Origin: Chitinophaga pinensis
GTDB taxonomy: Bacteria > Bacteroidota > Bacteroidia > Flavobacteriales_D > Crocinitomicaceae
Reading direction: 5' to 3'
Length of the DNA: 6,910 nt
NCBI GenBank assembly: GCA_945868555.1
Contig: CAMBMC010000130.1
Span: 1 to 6,910 of the forward strand
Shown: positions 1 to 4,913 of the stretch, in pieces
Layout of the letters: the number at the start of each line of letters is the position of its first letter
Numbering within the stretch: the stretch's first letter is position 1
Position numbers and translations under genes: made by a program
Notes under the pieces: generated by a model
Seen by the model: the letters and a program-made list of their open reading frames with translations, nothing else
Told to the model about the DNA's origin: nothing
Databases searched by the model: none

Positions 1-507
1 ATTGAAATCATCAACAATGTACAAACAGTAAGAAGTTGAGCAAAAATTAAAAGGATTTGTACTATTTAAAACACACTGAAGATCCTTCGATTCCAATGGA
101 TTATTAAAAATTTGGCCACTCGTTTTTGGTTTTAGCTGATCCATAAAAACGATTTTGAACGATTCCCCCTTTGCCGAATAGATCATTTCAGAAATGCCGC
201 TTGTAATAATAGGTGCCGTTTTCATTGCGTTATGAAAAGGATCTTCGTACAGCACGTAAGAATCATCTGAGTATTGCAGAAAAACTGAAGTGATTTTTCC
301 ATTTTCTACTCGAACTTTTCCGCGGTAACAGCCCATTTTTTCTTTGTTAAAAAAGCAAATCACTACATTTTTATGCATGGCATCAGGAACCACATTCGCC
401 CCACGTTCAGCAAATGCTTTTTCTAACTTTAGGAAGCAATCAGATTGAGAATGGGCTAAAAACAGATGCCCGATGAATAAAATAGTAAGCAGCAAACCTC
501 TATGCAT
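1..507 (-). CDS. Small secreted protein of unknown function, 3' end cut by window edge
   Basis: An open frame of 169 codons runs from the ATG at 507 down to base 1 without a stop, so the C-terminus lies outside the window. It begins MHRGLLLTILFIGHLFLAHS followed by QSDC. That is a short basic n-region, a hydrophobic core of about 14 residues and a likely signal peptidase I site after Ser20 (AHS|Q), so the product is probably exported to the periplasm or beyond. The visible mature part has six cysteines (24, 51, 60, 144, 156, 161), which could form disulfides. There is no lipobox before Cys24 and no further membrane segment. I do not recognise the family. The ATG at 507 is the first possible ATG because an in-frame TAA lies four codons upstream. 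The gene is divergent from gmhA and has its own candidate promoter at 538-569. That the frame is coding is supported by its length, the signal peptide and the promoter; the function is unknown. Confidence 0.75.
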   Translation of the reverse strand, partial: MHRGLLLTILFIGHLFLAHSQSDCFLKLEKAFAERGANVVPDAMHKNVVICFFNKEKMGCYRGKVRVENGKITSVFLQYSDDSYVLYEDPFHNAMKTAPIITSGISEMIYSAKGESFKIVFMDQLKPKTSGQIFNNPLESKDLQCVLNSTNPFNFCSTSYCLYIVDDFN

Positions 508-537
508 AGTCCAATTTTACGGGGTTCACCCTGATTT

Positions 538-569
538 CAAATATAAGAAGAATCGCAGAAATCCTCATA
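538..569 (-). promoter_or_regulatory. Candidate Bacteroidota-type promoter for the secreted-protein gene
   Basis: Read on the minus strand, TATATTTG (545 to 538) matches the Bacteroidota -7 element TAnnTTTG at every fixed position. Exactly 20 bases upstream lies TATG (569 to 566), three of four matches to the -33 element TTTG. Transcription would start near 531-534, leaving a leader of about 25 bases before the ATG at 507. That leader would contain a tiny hairpin, GGG-TGAA-CCC (531 to 522), of unknown meaning. The call rests on motif, spacing and position only. Confidence 0.5.
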
Positions 570-583
570 TCGACTGAAATATT

Positions 584-591
584 TAATTTTG
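584..591 (+). promoter_or_regulatory. Candidate -7 promoter element for gmhA
   Basis: TAATTTTG matches the Bacteroidota -7 consensus TAnnTTTG at every fixed position and lies 16 bases before the gmhA ATG, so the leader would be only about 10-13 bases. I see no good TTTG at the -33 distance (about 559-564), which makes this a half-match. The motif is AT-rich and could arise by chance, but it is in the right place and orientation opposite the divergent promoter. Confidence 0.42.
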
Positions 592-607
592 ATAAAAATT
601 CAACGTC

Positions 608-1198
608 ATGCGCACTTTACAAATTGCAGACCATTTTTCTGAAGCCGCTTCTGTTCTCGCAGCATTTAGCACTACTGAAAATTTCGAGAAAATTGAACGC
701 GCAGGCGAGATGATGCTTACATCCATTCGTGGTGGTGGCAAAATCATTAGCTGCGGAAATGGCGGTTCCATGTGCGATGCCATGCATTTTGCAGAGGAGC
801 TCACCGGGCGATATAGAGAAGATCGTCAAGCACTTCCTGCACTTTCAATTTCTGACCCTAGTCACATGAGTTGCGTTGGCAATGATTATGGATATGCTCA
901 TGTGTTTTCGCGCTATTTGGAAGCCATTGGCAACAAAGGAGATGTTCTTCTGGCAATCTCTACCTCAGGGAACTCTAAAAATGTATTGAATGCCATCGAA
1001 GCGGCGAGAAAAAAAGGGATGTTCATCGTTGGACTAACAGGAAAAGATGGCGGAAAAATGGCCTCCTTGTGCGATGTGGAAATTCGTGCACCGCACAGTA
1101 AGTTTGCTGACCGTGCTCAGGAGATTCACATCAAGGTGATTCATTCCTTGATTGACCACATAGAAGAACGCTTTTCAACAGATTCAGAAAACCGTTGA
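608..1198 (+). CDS. gmhA: Phosphoheptose isomerase (sedoheptulose 7-phosphate isomerase)
   Basis: GmhA converts D-sedoheptulose 7-phosphate to D-glycero-D-manno-heptose 7-phosphate in the cytoplasm, the first step of ADP-heptose synthesis for the lipopolysaccharide core. The 196-residue protein is full length for the family and consists of a single SIS fold. It shows the phosphate-binding loop SCGNGGS (48-54), the strongly conserved CDAMHFAEELTGRYR (56-70), SCVGND (88-93), STSGNS (118-123), LTGKDGGKMA (143-152) and the C-terminal QEIHIKVIH (171-179). By comparison with E. coli GmhA, His60, Glu64, Gln171 and His179 are the zinc and catalytic residues, and all are present. The ATG at 608 is the first start in frame because a TAA lies at 593-595. 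There is no Shine-Dalgarno sequence. It is divergent from the secreted-protein gene and 87 bases from the fur-like gene, so it may be its own transcription unit. No other heptose gene is in the window. Confidence 0.96.
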   Translation: MRTLQIADHFSEAASVLAAFSTTENFEKIERAGEMMLTSIRGGGKIISCGNGGSMCDAMHFAEELTGRYREDRQALPALSISDPSHMSCVGNDYGYAHVFSRYLEAIGNKGDVLLAISTSGNSKNVLNAIEAARKKGMFIVGLTGKDGGKMASLCDVEIRAPHSKFADRAQEIHIKVIHSLIDHIEERFSTDSENR

Positions 1199-1285
1199 TA
1201 TCTTTTCATAACGGGGATAAAAATCAATGAGTAAGACAGATAAAATGGCTAATTTTACACCTTCGATTCGTATTTAATCGATATA
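1199..1285 (+). promoter_or_regulatory. gmhA-fur intergenic region with weak promoter and inverted repeat
   Basis: These 87 bases probably carry the start of the downstream operon. TAATTTTA (1250-1257) differs from the -7 consensus TAnnTTTG only in the last base, and no clear -33 element accompanies it. A second -7-like string, TATCTTTT, lies at 1199-1206. Just before the start codon, TCGATT (1263-1268) and AATCGA (1276-1281) form a perfect six-base inverted repeat around a seven-base centre. It would fall at or just after the transcription start predicted from 1250-1257, a reasonable place for an operator, perhaps autoregulatory for the Fur-like protein. An ATG-initiated 16-codon frame also spans 1227-1277. 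All of these are short matches that could be chance. Confidence 0.3.
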
Positions 1286-1741
1286 ATGATTAGTCCCGAT
1301 CTACAATCAACCGTAAAAAGCATTTTTTCCGCCTATTTGGAACAAAATGGTCACCGAAAAACACCGGAACGGTTCGCTATACTCGAAGAGATTTACAATT
1401 ATCAAGGACATTTTGATGTAGAATCGCTCTATATTAAGATGAAAAATCAAAATTATAGGGTTTCAAGAGCAACACTTTACAACACCATAGAACTGTTGTT
1501 GGCATGCAACCTTGTGCGAAAGCATCAATTTGGAAAGAACATCGCTCAATTCGAAAAATCTCATGGTTCCAAGCAGCACGATCACCTCATTTGCACCGAC
1601 ACAGGAGAAGTAATCGAATTTTGTGACCCACGTATCCAAAGCATTAAAGCAACCATTGAAGAAGTTTTTGGTGTCAAAATTCAGCACCATTCTCTCTATT
1701 TTTATGGGGTGAAAAAGTCTGAAAACGATTTACCTAACTAA
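1286..1741 (+). CDS. Fur-family metal/peroxide-responsive transcriptional regulator
   Basis: This is a cytoplasmic DNA-binding repressor of the Fur/PerR/Zur family, 151 residues, the usual length. The N-terminal winged helix includes HRKTPERFAILEEIY (23-37) and the recognition helix RVSRATLYNTIELL (58-71). The C-terminal dimerisation domain carries HDHLICTDTGEVIEFCDPRI (98-117) and HHSLYFYG (134-141). By alignment from memory to E. coli Fur, the main sensory-site ligands (His33, Glu81, His88, His90) are kept as His42, Glu90, His98 and His100. The structural-zinc cysteines are not kept: CxxC is reduced to C103-T-D-T, and the tail GVKKSENDLPN has no cysteine. Whether it senses iron, manganese, zinc or peroxide cannot be read from the sequence. 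The ATG is the first in frame after a TAA at 1250. The stop is two bases before the STAS gene, so the two are probably cotranscribed. Sure of the family, not of the metal. Confidence 0.92.
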   Translation: MISPDLQSTVKSIFSAYLEQNGHRKTPERFAILEEIYNYQGHFDVESLYIKMKNQNYRVSRATLYNTIELLLACNLVRKHQFGKNIAQFEKSHGSKQHDHLICTDTGEVIEFCDPRIQSIKATIEEVFGVKIQHHSLYFYGVKKSENDLPN

Positions 1742-1743
1742 GC

Positions 1744-2088
1744 ATGAGTATCACATTTACGGTCGATCAGCACCACAAATATCAAGTTATATCGCTCAAA
1801 GGAAAATTAATGCACGATGAGGATATGGCTTCACTGCAAACGGCACTCTCTAGTGTATTGGAGCAAAAAGAACAACGCATAATCTATAATTTGGAGCACC
1901 TCGAACAGATGAATTCATCTGGACTGAATTTCATCATTAGATCGCTGACCAAAACACGCATCAATGGGGGTGACTTGTGCATTTGTAAAGCGCAAGGCAA
2001 TGTAGCGACATTGTTGACCATCTCTAAAGTGAACGAAGTAATAACTGTATATGGCAATCTTGAAGAGGCCATTCATCATTTGAATTAA
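1744..2088 (+). CDS. STAS-domain protein, anti-sigma factor antagonist-like
   Basis: A 114-residue protein that is essentially a single STAS domain, the size of SpoIIAA/RsbV-type anti-anti-sigma factors. In those systems the unphosphorylated protein binds an anti-sigma kinase and frees a sigma factor; phosphorylation of a conserved serine switches it off. Here the strand-loop NLEHLEQMNSSGL (49-61) holds that site. Ser59 probably corresponds to the phosphorylated serine of SpoIIAA, Ser58 is adjacent, and Asn57 replaces the more usual Asp. The rest fits the fold: ISLKGKL (16-22) near the start, and VNEVITVYGNLEEAIHHL (96-113) as the end strand and helix. No kinase, phosphatase or sigma gene lies nearby, so the partner is unknown. 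It sits 2 bases after the fur-like stop and 6 bases before purA, which indicates one transcript. A non-sigma regulatory or scaffolding role is also possible. Confidence 0.85.
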   Translation: MSITFTVDQHHKYQVISLKGKLMHDEDMASLQTALSSVLEQKEQRIIYNLEHLEQMNSSGLNFIIRSLTKTRINGGDLCICKAQGNVATLLTISKVNEVITVYGNLEEAIHHLN

Positions 2089-2094
2089 CACATT

Positions 2095-3366
2095 ATGAAA
2101 GTAGATGTCTTGCTAGGACTGCAATGGGGTGACGAAGGAAAAGGAAAAATTGTCGATGTAATTACCCCGAACTACGATATTATCGCGCGCTTTCAAGGTG
2201 GGCCAAATGCAGGACACACCTTAGAATTCGAAGGGATAAAGCATGTTTTGCACACCATTCCATCGGGCATTTTCCGTGAAGGTGTCATTAACCTCATTGG
2301 AAACGGTGTGGTCATTGATCCTGTCGTTTTTCAAAAGGAAATGGAGAAATTGAAGCCTTTTGGCTTTGACATACGGGCACGACTTGTGATTTCCAAAAAG
2401 GCGCACCTCATCCTTCCTACGCATCGTTTGCTCGACGCTGCCTCTGAAACAGCGAAAGGAAAAAATAAGATCGGTTCAACACTTAAAGGAATTGGCCCGA
2501 CATACATGGACAAAACCGGACGAAATGGATTACGTGTCGGGGATATTTTTTCTCCGAATTTCAACGAAAAATACGATGCCTTGGTGGAAAAACACCTTGG
2601 AATATTGAAACATCATGAAGGATTCACTTATGACCTTGCTGAACTTGAAGGACCATGGATGGAAGGCATTGAACTATTGCGTGGACTTATTGCTGTGGAC
2701 AGCGAACATTACCTCAATGAAGCCTTGAAAAGTGGGAAACGTGTATTGGCTGAAGGAGCGCAAGGCACCATGCTCGACATCGACTTCGGAACGTATCCAT
2801 TCGTCACCTCATCAAATACGGTAACTGCCGGTACCTGCACAGGACTTGGCATTGCTCCACAAAAAATAGGGAAAGTCATTGGAATCTTTAAAGCATATTG
2901 CACCCGAGTTGGTAGTGGACCATTTCCTACAGAATTATTGGATGAAGTAGGTGATTCTATTCGCAAGGAAGGCAATGAATTTGGTTCTACAACAGGACGT
3001 CCTCGCCGCTGTGGTTGGGTAGATTTGCCGCAATTGAAATATGCCATTATGATCAATGGGGTTACAGAATTGAGTATGATGAAAGCTGACGTGCTTGGGA
3101 ATTTTGACACCATTCGCGTGTGTACTCATTACCTCATCAATGGTGAGAAAACTGATCGCTTCCCTTATGATCTCACAGATGTGGAGTTGGTTCCAGTGTA
3201 TGAAGACTTACGTGGATGGAAAGCTGACCTTACGGGTTTATCTTCTTACGATGACGCGCCAGATGCATTGAAAGAATACGTTTCTTTCCTTGAAGCACAA
3301 TTGGAAGTGCCTATTTCCGTTGTATCTGTTGGACCCGATCGAAAACAAACATTAAGCAACGAGTGA
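2095..3366 (+). CDS. purA: Adenylosuccinate synthetase
   Basis: PurA uses GTP to join IMP and aspartate into adenylosuccinate, the committed step from IMP to AMP, in the cytoplasm. The 423-residue protein is full length. It shows the GTP/IMP-binding WGDEGKGK (11-18) with catalytic Asp13, FQGGPNAGHT (33-42) with catalytic His41, GNGVVIDP (69-76), STLKGIGPTYMDK (128-140), EGAQGTMLDIDFGTYPFVTSS (220-240), RVGSGPFPTE (271-280), the aspartate-binding STTGRPRRCGW (298-308), MKADVLG (329-335) and the C-terminal SVGPDRKQTL (411-420). All expected motifs are intact. The ATG six bases after the STAS stop places WGDEGKGK at the normal distance from the N-terminus. There is no Shine-Dalgarno sequence. 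Its TGA overlaps the GTG of the next gene. PurA is a known (p)ppGpp-inhibited enzyme in E. coli, which makes the convergent rel gene notable. No other purine gene is present. Confidence 0.98.
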   Translation: MKVDVLLGLQWGDEGKGKIVDVITPNYDIIARFQGGPNAGHTLEFEGIKHVLHTIPSGIFREGVINLIGNGVVIDPVVFQKEMEKLKPFGFDIRARLVISKKAHLILPTHRLLDAASETAKGKNKIGSTLKGIGPTYMDKTGRNGLRVGDIFSPNFNEKYDALVEKHLGILKHHEGFTYDLAELEGPWMEGIELLRGLIAVDSEHYLNEALKSGKRVLAEGAQGTMLDIDFGTYPFVTSSNTVTAGTCTGLGIAPQKIGKVIGIFKAYCTRVGSGPFPTELLDEVGDSIRKEGNEFGSTTGRPRRCGWVDLPQLKYAIMINGVTELSMMKADVLGNFDTIRVCTHYLINGEKTDRFPYDLTDVELVPVYEDLRGWKADLTGLSSYDDAPDALKEYVSFLEAQLEVPISVVSVGPDRKQTLSNE

Positions 3367-4913
3367 TTCATAGTGGAATAAATAGATTTTTGAAAATTGC
3401 GCTTTACACAGGCGCATTTTTTTTCGTATCTTATTTTTCCTATGCTCAAAACAAAATACTCGAATTGTTGCCAGGATCAGAAAAACTTGGTTACAACGAA
3501 AAAACGGGTGCTCACCGACTTGTTGGAAGTGTGAATTTCGTGTACCAAGGAAACACCATGTATTGCGATTCTGCGCATTACTTCGACAAATCGGAAGAGG
3601 TGAGAGCCTATGGAAATGTGCACATTACCAAGGATGGAATCAACCTTTTTTGTGATTCTCTTTACTACAATGGCAAAACAAAAAAAGCCAAACTTTGGGG
3701 TCACGTCAAGGTGCGCGACATGGAGTATAAATTAACCACGGATACTCTTGAATACGATGCGAAGAAAGGAAGAGGAACCTATTTGCACGGGGGTAAAATC
3801 GAAAGTATTTCCTCCAATGAGGTACTTACTAGTCGCATCGGTTATATGTACCCCGATTCTAAAAACTTCTTTTTTAGCGGAAAAGTAAAGTACAAAAACG
3901 ACGATTTAAGCATGTCAACAGATACCTTGCAGTACACCTATTCCAAGCAACTCACCCATTTCTTTGGACCTACCAAAATTGACAAGGGTAAAACACACAT
4001 GAGCTGTGAAAGTGGTTGGTATAATGTGCAAACGGAGGAAGGAAGTTTAATTAAAAATGCTGAAATTCTCGACTCCACGCGCATCATTCGTGGCGACACA
4101 CTTCTATATATGCCTAAGATAGGTCGCTCGATTGGTAAAGGTCACGTCTATTATACCGACACCTCCCAACAAATGGTCTTTCACGGAAATTATGCGTATT
4201 CCGACGAAAAACAACACATTGCCTACATTACAGGCAATGCCTTGGCAACCAAAGTCCAAAAAGAAGACACGGTATTTATTCATGCCGACACCTTAATGAA
4301 CATCACAGATAGCATCACAGGTCAAATCCTCACCAAGGGATACCGGGGGGTGAAAATATTTAACCGCAGTGTACAGGCCGTTTGTGACAGCATCTCCTAC
4401 GATGAAGAAAAAGGGCAAATGCAACTCTTTAAGCAACCGATTATTTGGAGTCAGAATGCCGAGTTGCGTGGAGCCCAAATGACTGTTTGGCTCAGTGATA
4501 GTTTAATCCGTTACGTCGAAATCAAGGACAGCGCAACAGCCATAATGGAAATCGATTCAGGGTTCTATTACAACCAAGTGGCAGGTAAACGCATCGATGC
4601 CTATTTTAAGAACAACGAACTGATCCGAACAGATGTTGGTGGGAATGCACGCACCATCTTTTATCCCGAAAACGAAGAAAAAACGGATACCACACTGACG
4701 GTAAAACGAATGGGAATGAATCGTTTATTTGCCCGAGACTTGCGTATTTATCTCGACAGTGGTGAAATTACAGGCATAACGTATTATGAAAAACCCGATG
4801 GCATCTTCTATCCTATGGATCAGATTGATGCGGAAGAACAATTCATTCGTGAATTCAAGTGGACACCTTTAATTCGCCCCAAAGATCCTCTTTCCCTTAC
4901 ACTCCAGGATTGA
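3363..4913 (+). CDS. Long OstA/LptA-like periplasmic protein
   Basis: A 516-residue exported protein built almost wholly of OstA-like beta repeats, the fold of LptA and of the LptD N-terminal domain that carries lipopolysaccharide across the periplasm. The N-terminus has NRFLK, a hydrophobic stretch (10-27) and a likely cleavage site at SYAQ|N (Ala28 or Gln29). There is no C-terminal beta-barrel segment, so it is not a whole LptD. From residue 38 to about 479 a pattern recurs mostly every 29 residues: hydrophobic/C/T-D-S/T-L-x-Y, then about ten residues, then G-x-V. Examples are MYCDSAHYF, LFCDSLYYN, STDTLQY and AVCDSISYD. E. coli LptA is about 185 residues, so this is much longer. The start is GTG at 3363, sharing GTGA with the purA stop. 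No in-frame ATG precedes the signal peptide, and TTG at 3390 is the only close alternative. Translation may be coupled to purA. The lipopolysaccharide-transport role is inferred from fold resemblance. Confidence 0.85.
   Translation: MIHSGINRFLKIALYTGAFFFVSYFSYAQNKILELLPGSEKLGYNEKTGAHRLVGSVNFVYQGNTMYCDSAHYFDKSEEVRAYGNVHITKDGINLFCDSLYYNGKTKKAKLWGHVKVRDMEYKLTTDTLEYDAKKGRGTYLHGGKIESISSNEVLTSRIGYMYPDSKNFFFSGKVKYKNDDLSMSTDTLQYTYSKQLTHFFGPTKIDKGKTHMSCESGWYNVQTEEGSLIKNAEILDSTRIIRGDTLLYMPKIGRSIGKGHVYYTDTSQQMVFHGNYAYSDEKQHIAYITGNALATKVQKEDTVFIHADTLMNITDSITGQILTKGYRGVKIFNRSVQAVCDSISYDEEKGQMQLFKQPIIWSQNAELRGAQMTVWLSDSLIRYVEIKDSATAIMEIDSGFYYNQVAGKRIDAYFKNNELIRTDVGGNARTIFYPENEEKTDTTLTVKRMGMNRLFARDLRIYLDSGEITGITYYEKPDGIFYPMDQIDAEEQFIREFKWTPLIRPKDPLSLTLQD
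3474..4799 (+). repeat. Coding repeat: about 14 OstA-type beta units, mainly 29 residues apart
   Basis: Within the OstA-like protein, units begin near residues 38, 67, 96, 125, 156, 185, 214, 243, 274, 307, 340, 369, 407 and 456. Seven of the first eight steps are either 29 (six) or 31 residues, and later steps stretch to 33, 38 and 49. Each unit has a D-[ST]-x-x-Y core and ends at a G-x-V-like turn 18-20 residues on. The similarity is at protein level; I see no long DNA repeats, so this is an old duplication or fold-imposed periodicity rather than recent tandem copying. Confidence 0.6.

Noticed and set aside
436..438. Cys24 of the secreted protein as a lipoprotein cysteine
   Set aside because: The preceding residues are SQSD, which do not form a lipobox; a signal peptidase I site after Ser20 fits better.
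1192..1214. CCGTT...AACGG hairpin at the end of gmhA as a terminator
   Set aside because: The stem is only five pairs with a 13-base loop and is followed by GGATAAAAATC instead of a T-run, so it is not a credible intrinsic terminator.
2709..3113. 134-codon open frame on the minus strand within purA
   Set aside because: It lies wholly antisense to a perfectly conserved purA, has a proline/serine-rich composition typical of a shadow frame, and resembles no family I know.
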